This document shows positions 40,165 to 50,275 of a stretch of DNA of 64,000 bases, piece by piece; positions within the stretch are counted from its first letter, which is position 1, and every line of letters begins with the position of its first letter. Source of the DNA: Labrys sp. WJW. Its GTDB lineage: Bacteria > Pseudomonadota > Alphaproteobacteria > Rhizobiales > Labraceae. The stretch spans positions 124,001 through 188,000 of the forward strand of contig NZ_LYXZ01000056.1 of the NCBI RefSeq assembly GCF_001676615.1, written 5' to 3'. The position numbers and the translations under genes are program-made. Below the pieces are notes generated by a model. The model saw only the letters and a list, made by a program, of their open reading frames with translations. It ran no database searches and was not told where the DNA came from.

Positions 40165-41595
40165 TCAGCCCGCCTGATCCTTCAGCCGGGCCAGGCTTTC
40201 CTCGCGGCCGAGCACGGCCAGCACGTCGAAGACGGGCGGGGAGGTGGTGCGGCCGGTGAGGGCGGCGCGCAGCGGCTGGGCAAGGGAGCCGAGCTTGGCG
40301 CCGGTTTCCTCGGCTGCAGCCCGTACCGTCGCCTCGGTCGCCGTTGCGTTCCACTCGGTCAGCGCTTCGAAACGGGGCAGCAGCATGGCGATGGTCGCCC
40401 GTGCTTCCTCGCTCAGCATGGCCTTGGCCTTGTCATCCAGCGGCAGGGGGCGCGAGACAAACAGGAAACTGGCGCCGTCCAGCAGTTCCACCAGCGTCTT
40501 GGCACGCTCCTTGAGGCCCGACATGGCCGCGAGCAGTTGAGAACGCTTGGCGCCGTTGCCGGCGGCAAGCTGGGCGGCGAGCGCCGGGCCATCGGGAAGA
40601 TGGGGCAGCAACTGGTCGATGGCGGCGAGCAACTCCTCATCCGTCGAGTTGCGCATATAGATGCCGTTGAGATTTTCGAGCTTCTTGAAATCGAAGCGCG
40701 CGGCTGATTTGCCGATGGCACCCGTATCGAAATGCTCGATCATCTCCTTGGTGGTGAACACCTCCTGGTCGCCGTGGCTCCAGGACAGGCGCACCAGATA
40801 ATTGCGCATGGCAGCCGGGAGGTAACCCATGGCGCGATAGGCATCGACGCCGAGCGCGCCATGGCGCTTGGAGAGCTTGGCACCATCAGGCCCATGGATC
40901 AGTGGAATATGCGCCATATGCGGCACTTCCCAACCCATGGCTTCATAGATCTGCTTCTGGCGGGCGGCATTGGTGAGATGATCGTCGCCGCGGATGATAT
41001 GGGTGATGCCCATGTCGTGGTCGTCGACCACCACGGCCAGCATATAGGTCGGCGTGCCGTCGGAGCGCAGCAGGACGAGATCGTCGAGATCCTTGTTGGC
41101 CCAGCGCACGGTACCCTGGACGTCGTCATGGATGACGGTCTCGCCCTCGATAGGGGCACGCAGGCGGATCACCGGCTTGACGTCCTTGGGGGCGGTGGCC
41201 GGGTCGCGGTCGCGCCAGCGACCGTCATAGCGCGGCGGACGCCCTTCCTTGCGGGCGAGCTCGCGCATCTCCTCGAGCTCCTGCTGGGTGGCGTAGCAAT
41301 AATAGGCCTTGCCCTGGGCGAGCATCGACTCGGCGACCTCGCGATGACGGGCCGCGCGGGCAAACTGGAAAATCGGGTCCCCGTCCCAGTCGAGGCCGAG
41401 CCAGGCCAGGCCGTCCAGGATGGCTGAAATGGCGGCATCGGTCGAGCGTTCGCGATCGGTGTCCTCGATGCGCAGCAGCATCTTGCCGCCCTTGGCTCTG
41501 GCAAAAAGCCAGTTGAACAGAGCCGTGCGGCCGCCGCCAATGTGGAGAAAGCCGGTAGGGGAAGGAGCAAAGCGGGTAACGACGGGAGTGGACAT
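40165..41595 (-). CDS. gltX: Glutamyl-tRNA synthetase
   Basis: Charges tRNA-Glu, and in many alphaproteobacteria also tRNA-Gln. The ATG at 41595 gives MSTPVVTRFAPSPTGFLHIG and 476 residues. Class I motifs are visible: HIGH-type HIGG (about residues 17-20) after FAPSPTG, and KMSKS-type KLSKR in GPDGAKLSKRHGALG. YYCYATQQELEEMRE and HIIRGDDHLTNAARQ are also typical. A TTG at 41613 is in frame but adds a non-family extension. It is divergent from comEC. Confidence 0.97.
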   Translation of the reverse strand: MSTPVVTRFAPSPTGFLHIGGGRTALFNWLFARAKGGKMLLRIEDTDRERSTDAAISAILDGLAWLGLDWDGDPIFQFARAARHREVAESMLAQGKAYYCYATQQELEEMRELARKEGRPPRYDGRWRDRDPATAPKDVKPVIRLRAPIEGETVIHDDVQGTVRWANKDLDDLVLLRSDGTPTYMLAVVVDDHDMGITHIIRGDDHLTNAARQKQIYEAMGWEVPHMAHIPLIHGPDGAKLSKRHGALGVDAYRAMGYLPAAMRNYLVRLSWSHGDQEVFTTKEMIEHFDTGAIGKSAARFDFKKLENLNGIYMRNSTDEELLAAIDQLLPHLPDGPALAAQLAAGNGAKRSQLLAAMSGLKERAKTLVELLDGASFLFVSRPLPLDDKAKAMLSEEARATIAMLLPRFEALTEWNATATEATVRAAAEETGAKLGSLAQPLRAALTGRTTSPPVFDVLAVLGREESLARLKDQAG

Positions 41596-41730
41596 CGAAG
41601 CTGGCAATTCCAAGGAAGGGTGGGGCAGACCAGGGCTGAGGAGCGTTGAGCTCTTGGCTAACCCGGATCACATCAATAAGCTTGGGGCTTTAGCACAGGG
41701 TTTCATCGGACGGTAGCGGCGGGGGCGCCT

Positions 41731-44046
41731 TTGCCTGAGAATGATCGGGGCCGCGCGCGAGTTGGTGTCCTCGGTGGAAGGCCGGGACAGCGGGGATTGG
41801 CGCTGCCCGGCGGTATGCTGTTCGGGCAGGGGCTGCAACAACTGCTGGCCTGGCTGGCAGCCGGGCTTGCGGCCGAGATGGCCGCCTTCGAGCTTGCTCT
41901 CGTCGTTCCGATCTTTCTGGGCCTGGGTGTGATCGCCTATTTCGCCGCACCGGAAGAGCCCGGTCTTGTCTTTCCAGCGCTCCTCACCGTGGGCACGGCC
42001 TGCCTTGCCTATGGCTTGCGGGCACGCTGGTGGCTGCATGTCGGCCTGGTCTGCCTGGCGGCCGCAGGAGCGGGGTTCTGTTCCGCCAAGCTCCGCACGA
42101 TGAGCGTTGCCGCGCCGCAGCTTTCGCGCTCGATGGCAGGAACCGTCACGGGGCTTGTCCTTTCGGTCGAGCCTCGCTTGGGCAGCAGTGCCCGCATCGT
42201 CATCCGGCCGGTCTCGGTGGAGAAGCTGGAGCCTGCCGCCATGCCGGCTCGCATTCGCCTCACGGTCCGCAAGGGCAGCGAAATTGAAGCCGGTGACAGC
42301 ATCAGCCTCAAGGCCATCATGCGGCCGCCACCATCGCCTGCCTTGCCGGGCGGTTACGACTTTGCACGCGATGCCTACTTTGACGGCATTGGTGGCGTTG
42401 GTTTCGCAGCGGGCAAGATCTCACCTGCCGCCAGCCCGGTCGAAGCGAACTGGGCGGAGGCCTTCACCATCTGGATCGACCGGCAGCGCAACCATCTGAC
42501 CCGGCGGATCGTCGAGACGATACAGGGCGAGAATGGGGCGATCGCAGCATCGCAGGTTACCGGCAAGCGCGGCCAGATACCCGGCGATGCCAACGATGCA
42601 CTGCGTGCTTCCGGCCTCTACCATGTTGTTTCGATTTCCGGGCTGCACATGGCCCTGTTTGCGGGCGGGTTGTTTGGTCTCATTCGCGCCGTGTTGGCCT
42701 TGTCGCGCCGTATCGTGCTCTATCGGGGCACCAAGGAACTCGCCGCGATGCTCTCTCTGCTGCCGGCTGCGGCCTATACGCTGTTTTCCGGTGCCGAGGT
42801 CGCAACCGTTCGTTCCTTCCTGATGACGGCCATCGTGCTGCTGGCCGTGGCGCTGGGGCGCAATGCCATCACCCGGCGCAACGTCGCCCTGGCTGCAAGC
42901 TTCGTGCTGCTGACCACGCCGGAACAGTTGCTGGGGCCGAGCTTCCAGATGTCCTTTGCGGCGGTGGCAATGCTGGTGATCGCACATGAGCAATGGAGCC
43001 GGCGTAAGCGAGAGAAACCCACGATGGCGTGGGAGAGGGCTATTGGAGGCGCGGTAACCCTGGTGCTCGCCATGATGCTGACGACGATCGTCGCCTCGCT
43101 TGCCACGGCACCGTTTTCCGCCTTTCATTTCCATCGCCTCACCCTGCAGTCACTGGCTTCCAACCTGGTCGCGACTCCCATCGTTTCCTTCCTGATTATG
43201 CCACTCGCCATGCTGGCGCTGGTGGCCGAGCCGTTCGGCTATGGCGCTCCATTCTGGCAGGCGATGGGCTGGGCGGTCGGCTTGTTCATGCAGGTGGCCC
43301 GTTCGGTTGCCACCTGGCCCGGTTCCGACCTCGTGATGCCGCAATTTTCGTCCGTTGCTCTCGGATTGTTCGCCCTGACGCTGGTTCTGCTGACTATCCT
43401 GCGCACGCGTCTCGCTTTGTTGGCCTTGCTGCCCCTTGGCGGGGGCATTGCCCTGGCCGCGACAGCACCGCTGCCGGTGGCCCTGTTCGGCTCCAACGGC
43501 TATGCGGCCCTCGTCCGCAAGGGCGATCAGTTGACGGTGCTGGCGCAGCGGTCCGACGCTTTCACCGTTCAGCAATGGCTGCTGGCCATGGGTGATCGGC
43601 GCAAGCCCGAGGATCCCACTCTGATTGCGCAGCGCCTGTGTGACAAGGAAGGATGTTCCGCCCCCCTCGAAGGAGGCGGGGTCTTCATGCTCGACAAGAC
43701 GGCAAATGCGGCGGAGGAAGATTGCGGGCGCGTCAGCGTCCTGGCCGGGCCGGTTTCGATCGGTGCCCGTTGTGCCGCGCTTGGCCTGACACTGGACCGC
43801 GAACTGATCCGCGCGGCCGGCTCGATCGCGCTCTATGCCGGCCCGCGCGGCGACGATGGCCGCCTCACTTGGCGCATCGTCATGGCGCGCGACCTCGAGG
43901 GTTCACGCCCGTGGGCTCCCGCCAGGACGAAGCCGGCTTCCAGTGTTGCGCCGCCCGCTGCAAAGGCCCCACTTGTCGATCCGCCTCAGGGCTCCGCTAT
44001 CCCCGACGCAGATCTGGGGCCTTCGCAGCCGAGTGCTGACGACTGA
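41731..44046 (+). CDS. comEC: ComEC/Rec2-family DNA-uptake channel protein
   Basis: Homologue of the inner-membrane channel for single-stranded DNA in natural transformation. The 771 residues start at a TTG. The order is two or three N-terminal helices, a DUF4131 OB-like periplasmic region (about 110-230), the competence domain with SGLYHVVSISGLHMALFAGG and about eight helices. The C-terminal region lacks a complete metallo-beta-lactamase active site (no HxHxDH seen) and ends in a Pro/Ala-rich tail. Such truncated forms are usual in alphaproteobacteria. No other competence genes are in the window, so transformation is not implied. The gene ends convergent with the secretion operon. Confidence 0.93.
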   Translation: MPENDRGRARVGVLGGRPGQRGLALPGGMLFGQGLQQLLAWLAAGLAAEMAAFELALVVPIFLGLGVIAYFAAPEEPGLVFPALLTVGTACLAYGLRARWWLHVGLVCLAAAGAGFCSAKLRTMSVAAPQLSRSMAGTVTGLVLSVEPRLGSSARIVIRPVSVEKLEPAAMPARIRLTVRKGSEIEAGDSISLKAIMRPPPSPALPGGYDFARDAYFDGIGGVGFAAGKISPAASPVEANWAEAFTIWIDRQRNHLTRRIVETIQGENGAIAASQVTGKRGQIPGDANDALRASGLYHVVSISGLHMALFAGGLFGLIRAVLALSRRIVLYRGTKELAAMLSLLPAAAYTLFSGAEVATVRSFLMTAIVLLAVALGRNAITRRNVALAASFVLLTTPEQLLGPSFQMSFAAVAMLVIAHEQWSRRKREKPTMAWERAIGGAVTLVLAMMLTTIVASLATAPFSAFHFHRLTLQSLASNLVATPIVSFLIMPLAMLALVAEPFGYGAPFWQAMGWAVGLFMQVARSVATWPGSDLVMPQFSSVALGLFALTLVLLTILRTRLALLALLPLGGGIALAATAPLPVALFGSNGYAALVRKGDQLTVLAQRSDAFTVQQWLLAMGDRRKPEDPTLIAQRLCDKEGCSAPLEGGGVFMLDKTANAAEEDCGRVSVLAGPVSIGARCAALGLTLDRELIRAAGSIALYAGPRGDDGRLTWRIVMARDLEGSRPWAPARTKPASSVAPPAAKAPLVDPPQGSAIPDADLGPSQPSADD

Positions 44047-44087
44047 CATATTTCCAGGGGAGGCGCCTTGGTTCTCCGCGCCGCGGA

Positions 44088-45533
44088 TCAACGCTCGCGC
44101 ATCGCCTGGGATGACACCTCGACAAGGGGCGAGAAGAGATATTCCAGGACGCGCCGGCTGCCTGTCTTGATTTCAACGCTTACCGTCATGCCTGCTCCGA
44201 GCGGCACCTTGTTGCCGTCTGCCGCAATGAAGGTGGCCGAGGGGGTGAGCGTGACGGGATAGACGAGTGCCTGGACCCTCGAAGCGCCGGCAAACATATC
44301 CTGCTGTCGAATGGCCTGCGTCGGGTCGCCTTCGGCGCGCTGTGCTTCCGGCGCAGGGATGGAGTCGGCGGCGACATGCGTCACGAGGCCGGAGATCGTC
44401 CCATAGCGGGTGAATGGAAAGGCCTCCACCTTGACGATGGCTTCTTGCCCCTTATGGACGAAAGCGATGTCCTTGTTCTCCACATAGGCTTCGATTTCGA
44501 GCGTGGCATTGGCCGGGACCACCCGCATCAATTCCTGGCCCGTGGTCACGACCTGGCCGATGGTGGTCACGGAGACGGACTGCACGGTACCGTCGATCGG
44601 ACTGGTCAAGGTCTTGTGTTCGAGGCTCGCCTTCGCCTTGATCAGGCGATGGCTGAGGTCGTCGGCCTGGCGTTCGGCATTCGCCTTTTTCTGGGAGTTG
44701 TCGCTGATGAAGGCATCCCGGATCTTGGTGGCCTCGACCGCGAAAGTGACCATCTCGGCCTTCGCCTGCTCCAGCCAGCCATTATTGGCGGCGAGGGCGG
44801 ATTTTTCCGACTGGAGAGCCTGGAGCGCGTCAAACAAGTTTGTGCGCGTGCCGGCATTCTTCTCCATCAGCGTGTTTCTCATGTCGACCCGGCTCTGCAG
44901 GGTTTCTATCAGGGCCGCCTGGGAGGTCGTGGTGGCGATCAGCCGATCACGTTCCGCCGTCTTCACCGCTTTCTTGGCCGTCAAGCTGCTCAGCTCGGCG
45001 CGCAGACTCGCCAGGTCATCGCGCAGCACTTGTTCTTCGCGCATGCGCACATTGGCGGGAATGGCCTCGGGCCATGGGATAGCGGGGGCCACATCGATGA
45101 TGTTCTTCTCCGTAGTTTCGATCGCTGCCCGCCGCCGCACGGCTTCGGCTTGATAAGCGGCCAGGCTTGCCGCGATGTTGCCGACGTCGGCCTCGGTCTC
45201 GACGGTGTCGAGTTCAACGAGGATGTCCCCAGCCTTCACATGCGCGCCATTGTCGACTCGGATCGCCCGAATGCGTCCCGTTTCCAGAGGCTCGATGGTC
45301 TTGATCTGGCCGATCGGCCGGATCTTGCCGGCAGCGACGGCAAAGATGTCGATCCGGCTGAAATAGGACCAGGCCAGGGCGCTGGCTAGGAAACCACAGA
45401 TGAGCAGCAGCAGCGCCAGCCTTGCAGGAGACGCCGGGGTTTCCAGAATCTCGAGCGCCGCTGGCAGGAACTCCTGATCGGATCGCCGCGGTACGGGCCG
45501 CTTGCGTGCAGGGGAGAGCGAGGTCGTGCTCAC
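44088..45533 (-). CDS. Type I secretion membrane fusion protein (HlyD family)
   Basis: Periplasmic adaptor linking the ABC exporter to a TolC-type outer-membrane channel. The 481-residue protein has a cytoplasmic N-terminus, one helix (LALLLLICGFLASALAWSYF), a biotinyl-lipoyl half (IEPLETGRIRAIRVDNGAHV), a long coiled-coil region (about residues 140-330), the second lipoyl half (LTSPIDGTVQSVSVTTIGQV) and a beta-barrel end with LGAGMTVSVEIKTGSRRVLEYL, the HlyD C-terminal signature. Start GTG 45533 overlaps the ATPase stop by four bases. No TolC gene lies in the window. Confidence 0.94.
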   Translation of the reverse strand: MSTTSLSPARKRPVPRRSDQEFLPAALEILETPASPARLALLLLICGFLASALAWSYFSRIDIFAVAAGKIRPIGQIKTIEPLETGRIRAIRVDNGAHVKAGDILVELDTVETEADVGNIAASLAAYQAEAVRRRAAIETTEKNIIDVAPAIPWPEAIPANVRMREEQVLRDDLASLRAELSSLTAKKAVKTAERDRLIATTTSQAALIETLQSRVDMRNTLMEKNAGTRTNLFDALQALQSEKSALAANNGWLEQAKAEMVTFAVEATKIRDAFISDNSQKKANAERQADDLSHRLIKAKASLEHKTLTSPIDGTVQSVSVTTIGQVVTTGQELMRVVPANATLEIEAYVENKDIAFVHKGQEAIVKVEAFPFTRYGTISGLVTHVAADSIPAPEAQRAEGDPTQAIRQQDMFAGASRVQALVYPVTLTPSATFIAADGNKVPLGAGMTVSVEIKTGSRRVLEYLFSPLVEVSSQAMRER

Positions 45534-47704
45534 GATACGTCCTCCCCACTCGCCTGGCTGGTCTGCAGCGCCCACAGATGAGCATAGAGACCGCCTTTCC
45601 TCGCCACCAATGCGTCATGCGTGCCGATCTCGACAATGCGCCCATCGGCCATGCTGATGATGCGGTTGCAGTTCCTGACGGCGGCGAGCCGGTGGGCGAT
45701 GATGATGACCGTGCGCCCCTTGACGATCTGTCGCATGTTACGATGGATGACACGCTCGCTCTCATAGTCGAGGGCGCTCGTGGCCTCGTCAAAGATGAGG
45801 ATCGGCGGGTTTGTCGCCAAGGCGCGGGCGATGGCGAGGCGCTGCCGTTGTCCGCCCGAGAGATTGGCGCCGCGTTCCTCGATGATGGTTTCGTAGCCGC
45901 TCGGCAGTTTGCTGATGAATTCGTCGGCGCCGGCGAGGCGTGCGACCTGCATCACCGCGCCGCGTGACATGGTCGGATTGGCCAAGGCGATATTGTCGTG
46001 AACCGAACGGTGAAACAGCAGGTTTTCCTGCAGGACCACGCCGATATTGCTGCGCAGCCAAGCCGGGTCGACTTGTGAAATATCGGCTCCGTCGAGAAAG
46101 ACCTGTCCCTCCACCGGTGTGTAGAGACGCTGGATCAGCTTGGTCAACGTCGACTTGCCCGAACCGGAGGGGCCGACAATGCCGATCACCTCGCCCGGAT
46201 TGATCTGCAAGGTGATGGTTTTGAGAACTTCCGGCAAACCGGCCCTGTAGCGGAAGGATACGTTCCGGAAGGCAATCTGTCCGCGTGGCGTCGGCAACGC
46301 CAACGGCATTCGGGGTGAATGTTCCGGAACGGTGTTGAGAATATCTCCCAGTCTTTCGATGGAAACCTGCACCTGCTGGAAATCCTGCCACAATTGCGAC
46401 AGGCGCAGGATGGGTTGCATCACCTGCCCGGAGATCATGTTGAAGGCGACGAGTTCGCCTACCGTGATCTCGCCGCGGATCACGGCCATGGCGCCGAAGA
46501 AGAGCAGGGCGGCGGTCATCAGCTTGCTGACATATTGAATGGCGTTCTGGCCGACGCTCGCCAGGAGCGTCGCGTCGAAGGCCGTGCGGACATAGGCGGC
46601 GAGCCGCTCCTCCCACTGCAACTGGGTTGCCGGCTCGACGGCCGCGGCTTTGAGCGTCTGGATGCCCACCACGGTCTCGACCAGGAATTGCTGGCTTTCT
46701 GCTCCCGTGTTGAACTTCTGCTTGACCTTGTCGCGCAGATGCGGGCGCACCAGCAGGGTGATGATCAAATAGAGCGGGATCGCCGCGATGACGATCAGCG
46801 TCAGCTTCCAGGAATAGAGGAAGAGAACGGCAATGAAGATGAAGGTGAAGAACAGGTCGATCGCCGAGAACAGGCCCTGGCCCGTCAGAAAGGAGCGTAT
46901 CGTCTCGAGTTCCCTCACACGGGCGACGGTCTGGCCTGCCGCTCTCGTCTCGAAATAGCCGAGCGGCAAGCGCAAGAGGTGATGGAAGAGGCGCCTGCCA
47001 AGCTCGACATCGATGCGGCTCGTCGTATGCGAAAGGACATAGGTGCGCAGATATTGCAGCGAGACGTCGAAGACACCGATGATGACCAGGCCGAGGACCA
47101 GTACGAGGAGCGTCGAATAGCCCTGATGCACCAGGACCTTGTCGACGATCACCTGGAAGAAGAGCGGTGTGATCAGCGCGAAGATCTGCACGAAGATCGA
47201 TGCAACCAGGACATGGGCCAGTGGCTTGCGGTAGCGCCAGATCGATGGCAGGAACCAGCGCAGGCTGAAGGCTTTCGGATCGATGCCAGGGCCCTTGAGA
47301 CGGCGGGCAACCAGGATGACGTCCGCCTCGATCTGACCGAGCAGGTCTTCCACCGACACGCCGCGTGCCACGCGCGTGACGGGATCGACCAGCCGATAGT
47401 CTCCGGAGGCCATCAGGCCTCCATAAATGGCATAGCCACCGCCCCGCAGTTTGACGATGGCCGGCACTGGTATGGACTGCAGGCGCTTGGCCTTGGCCGC
47501 ATTGATGGTGCGCGCCTTGAGACCCACGATGGCTGCGGCCCGCACCAGATCGACATGGGTGCTCTCCCTGTTTCCCAGCGCAAGCTCTCGGCGCATATGC
47601 ATGGGATCGGCTGCAATTCGGAAATAGTTCGCCACACCGCACAGCGCAGCGAGACCGGAGTCGAGTTTCTCTGGCTCTCCCGTGCTCTGTGATATTTCAT
47701 TCAT
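45530..47704 (-). CDS. Type I secretion ABC transporter, HlyB type with inactive C39-like domain
   Basis: Exports an unfolded RTX substrate in one step. Of 724 residues, about 1-130 form a C39 peptidase-like domain in which the catalytic Cys is absent (KLDSGLAALCGVANYFRIA reads Ser before Gly where proteases have Cys), so it probably binds rather than cleaves substrate, as in HlyB. Six membrane helices span about 155-440. The nucleotide-binding domain has Walker A GPSGSGKST, signature LSGGQRQR and Walker B ILIFDEATSALD. It is coupled to the HlyD gene and diverges from the RTX gene at 48254, its likely cargo. Confidence 0.95.
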   Translation of the reverse strand: MNEISQSTGEPEKLDSGLAALCGVANYFRIAADPMHMRRELALGNRESTHVDLVRAAAIVGLKARTINAAKAKRLQSIPVPAIVKLRGGGYAIYGGLMASGDYRLVDPVTRVARGVSVEDLLGQIEADVILVARRLKGPGIDPKAFSLRWFLPSIWRYRKPLAHVLVASIFVQIFALITPLFFQVIVDKVLVHQGYSTLLVLVLGLVIIGVFDVSLQYLRTYVLSHTTSRIDVELGRRLFHHLLRLPLGYFETRAAGQTVARVRELETIRSFLTGQGLFSAIDLFFTFIFIAVLFLYSWKLTLIVIAAIPLYLIITLLVRPHLRDKVKQKFNTGAESQQFLVETVVGIQTLKAAAVEPATQLQWEERLAAYVRTAFDATLLASVGQNAIQYVSKLMTAALLFFGAMAVIRGEITVGELVAFNMISGQVMQPILRLSQLWQDFQQVQVSIERLGDILNTVPEHSPRMPLALPTPRGQIAFRNVSFRYRAGLPEVLKTITLQINPGEVIGIVGPSGSGKSTLTKLIQRLYTPVEGQVFLDGADISQVDPAWLRSNIGVVLQENLLFHRSVHDNIALANPTMSRGAVMQVARLAGADEFISKLPSGYETIIEERGANLSGGQRQRLAIARALATNPPILIFDEATSALDYESERVIHRNMRQIVKGRTVIIIAHRLAAVRNCNRIISMADGRIVEIGTHDALVARKGGLYAHLWALQTSQASGEDVS

Positions 47705-48253
47705 GAATGGAAGACCTCGGGGGACGTAGTCGCAAGTGCTCGCAGTGGCAAGGAACGCAAACTAACCGACCATCGCCAATTCGATCCGGGTTTAATCTTA
47801 CGACCAACTGACAACGCCGCCGTTGCGACAACACAACGATTTTACAGTACATTACAAAGAAAGGTCGTTAAAGGACCAAATCATTAATTGGCAAGCAAGT
47901 TTGTATAAATGACAAATGGCAGGCTTGCCGTTTTTTGTTATTAATTCCAGGGTCTTGAAATAATTTTATAATAAATTTTGATGTTATCTTTGGGGTGATA
48001 AATCTTTGCGAGGAGAGGTTTAAATATATTAGACTAAATACCGAACGTTGTTTTATTTTGTAAAATTCACATTTTGCTGTAAGGGGTATTTTTTCTCTGG
48101 CTTGAAAATATTTGCATGGAGCCAGAGTAAAGCCATCGCATGGATACCAGACGTCATGTATGATCTCGGTCGTTCTCACTGCCAAGCCGATAGGTGAAGT
48201 GGCTTGGATAGCAGGTATTCCATCGCCAACTGAGCGCAGTCCAGGAATTTTCC
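47705..48253. other. AT-rich divergent intergenic region of the type I secretion locus
   Basis: About 550 bases, strikingly AT-rich between roughly 47760 and 48130 compared with the rest of the window. No coding sequence was found. It must hold the divergent promoters of the exporter and substrate genes. A stem ATGGCA/TGCCGT followed by six T residues (about 47917-47938) looks like a rightward terminator with no gene to serve, so a short rightward RNA is conceivable. An eight-base stem CTCTGGCT/AGCCAGAG spans 48095-48127, in the substrate's leader. H-NS-like silencing (MucR/Ros type) would fit such DNA. Confidence 0.5.
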
Positions 48254-50275
48254 ATGAGCAACATTGTACTTCCAACCGGTATCACCCATGACAGCGTCTT
48301 CGCGGCGGGTGCAGCCGGAAGCACCTACAAGGTAAATTTGGATTCCTACATTATTTCCGCCGACAGTCTGGGGCTTCAGCTCGACGGAGGCCCCTGGACT
48401 GTAACGATCAATGGCGGGGTCAGCGGCCTGCAAGGAGACGGCCTTGCCGTGAACGCGCCGGCCACGAGCACCCTTGTAACGACAAAGGTCAATGTGGGAG
48501 CGGAAGGCTCCATCTACGGTTCCCTCTACGGCATCGGAACAAATGCGGCCTTGGATGTCGCAAATTCCGGAATTATCCGGGGGGATGCGGGAGCTGTCTA
48601 TTATGTCGGCGGTTCAGGAAGCAATCTCTATTCCAACGCAAAAATTTCCGTAAAAAACCTGGCAGGCGCGACCATCTCTGGTGGTGATTTCGGAATCTAT
48701 AATAACAGCGCTGCGATATTGACGGTGACGAACGCTGGGACGATTTCTACGGATGGTGGTTATGCCATTCGGTCCGGCGGGCTTGGCAGCATCACCAACA
48801 GCAAGCTGATTCAGGGCGATATCGGTCTTTTTGGCGCGGCTCCGCTGAATTCCCTCGGAGTTCCGACCGCTGGTAATACCGTCACGAATACCGGGGAGAT
48901 CGATGGTTCGATCCTGATCAACGAGGGCAAGAATGCCGTTACGAACTCCGGCATCGTAATTGGAAATGATCAACTCCTGACTTTCGCAGATGATAGTCAG
49001 CGGGATATCCAGGTTTCGATAGGCCTCTGGCAAGGCAACAGCACCATCAAGAACTCAGGAAAGTTGTACGGGACGATACTTGGAAGTTTGGGAGCCGACG
49101 TCATCAGCAATACGGGGTTGATCGTCGGCGACGCGGCCTATGGCTATGACAATGGAAGCGGCCAGTATTTCCAGGGCGCGTTGGACCTTGGTGCGGGGAA
49201 TGATAGCCTCACCAACGGCAAGGAGATCGATGGCGCCGTCTGGCTGGGTACGGGGGATGACACGGCGACCAACACCGGCGTGATCTACGGTTTCATCTCG
49301 GCTGGCGACGGCAACGACAAGATCACCAATTCGGGCAGCGTCGACGGCATCGATCTGGGCGGCGGCATCAACACCCTCACCAACAGCAAGACGATCTATA
49401 GGGGCGTCTATGGTGGCGATGGCGGCAATACCATCACCAACAGCGGTACCATCTACGGCGATGTCCAGACTGGAGCTGGCAACGACAAGTTCACCGAGTC
49501 CGGCGCCGGTCTGGTGACCGGCGACTTCTATCTGGGGGCGGGCAACGATACCTTTGTCGGTGGCGCCAGTGTCGAATATGTCCACGATCAGGCCGGTAAC
49601 GACATCTATGGCCTCGGTGCGGGCAATGATGTCTATTTCGCCTCGAACGATGGCGGTACCGACAAGGTGGACGGCAGTACCGGGATCGACGTTTTCGCTG
49701 TCGCTTCTGATACGACGGACCCCCTCAATATCAATCTTGGCACCACGGCAGCTCTCGGCTTGAATGCTCAGACCGCAACCTTCGGCACATCCGGCGGCAG
49801 CGAGAATGTGAAGGGTTTTGAGATCGTGTGGGGCACTTCCGGCAATGATACTATCGTCGGTGGAGCGATCGCAGAAACGCTGCACGGCAATGACGGCAAC
49901 GACATCATTGCCGGCGGCGTTGGGGCCGATATCCTTTGGGGGGAAGGCGGCAACGACATCTTCAAGCTGCTGGGCGTCAAGGACAGCGGATTGACCCGGG
50001 CAGCAACCGACACGATCATGGACTTCACCCAAGGCGAGGACAAGATCGACCTCAGCAGCATCGACGCCAACAGTTCGGTAGCCGGTTTTCAGGAGTTCCA
50101 CAGCCTGATCGCCAACAGCGATTTCACCGGTTCGTCGGGTGAACTGCGTTATATCTTCCAGGGTGGGCAGACCATGCTCCAGGGCGATATAAATGGTGAC
50201 AAGAAGGCGGATTTTCAGATCGCGATCCAGGGCACGGTCAATTTGCAAAGCAGCGACATCATCGGTCTTTCCTGA
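48254..50275 (+). CDS. RTX-type secreted calcium-binding protein, likely adhesin or surface protein
   Basis: Predicted substrate of the adjacent exporter; 673 residues with no Sec signal peptide. Residues to about 300 contain beta-helix-like repeats of the type VTNAGTISTDGG and ITNSGTIYGD. From about 310 on are glycine-rich RTX nonapeptides (LGAGNDSL, LGTGDDTA, AGDGNDKI, TGAGNDKF, GNDGNDII, GEGGNDIF) that bind calcium. The last 90 residues (DTIMDFTQGEDKIDLSSIDA onward, ending in a Leu-Ser) match the serralysin-type C-terminal domain that carries the type I secretion signal. No enzyme domain was seen. AGGA lies about eight bases before the ATG. Confidence 0.9.
   Translation: MSNIVLPTGITHDSVFAAGAAGSTYKVNLDSYIISADSLGLQLDGGPWTVTINGGVSGLQGDGLAVNAPATSTLVTTKVNVGAEGSIYGSLYGIGTNAALDVANSGIIRGDAGAVYYVGGSGSNLYSNAKISVKNLAGATISGGDFGIYNNSAAILTVTNAGTISTDGGYAIRSGGLGSITNSKLIQGDIGLFGAAPLNSLGVPTAGNTVTNTGEIDGSILINEGKNAVTNSGIVIGNDQLLTFADDSQRDIQVSIGLWQGNSTIKNSGKLYGTILGSLGADVISNTGLIVGDAAYGYDNGSGQYFQGALDLGAGNDSLTNGKEIDGAVWLGTGDDTATNTGVIYGFISAGDGNDKITNSGSVDGIDLGGGINTLTNSKTIYRGVYGGDGGNTITNSGTIYGDVQTGAGNDKFTESGAGLVTGDFYLGAGNDTFVGGASVEYVHDQAGNDIYGLGAGNDVYFASNDGGTDKVDGSTGIDVFAVASDTTDPLNINLGTTAALGLNAQTATFGTSGGSENVKGFEIVWGTSGNDTIVGGAIAETLHGNDGNDIIAGGVGADILWGEGGNDIFKLLGVKDSGLTRAATDTIMDFTQGEDKIDLSSIDANSSVAGFQEFHSLIANSDFTGSSGELRYIFQGGQTMLQGDINGDKKADFQIAIQGTVNLQSSDIIGLS

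Noticed and set aside
44088..47704. A bacteriocin-type exporter that processes double-glycine leaders
   Set aside because: The C39-like domain lacks the catalytic Cys and the divergent gene is an RTX protein with a C-terminal secretion signal, so the HlyB type fits better.
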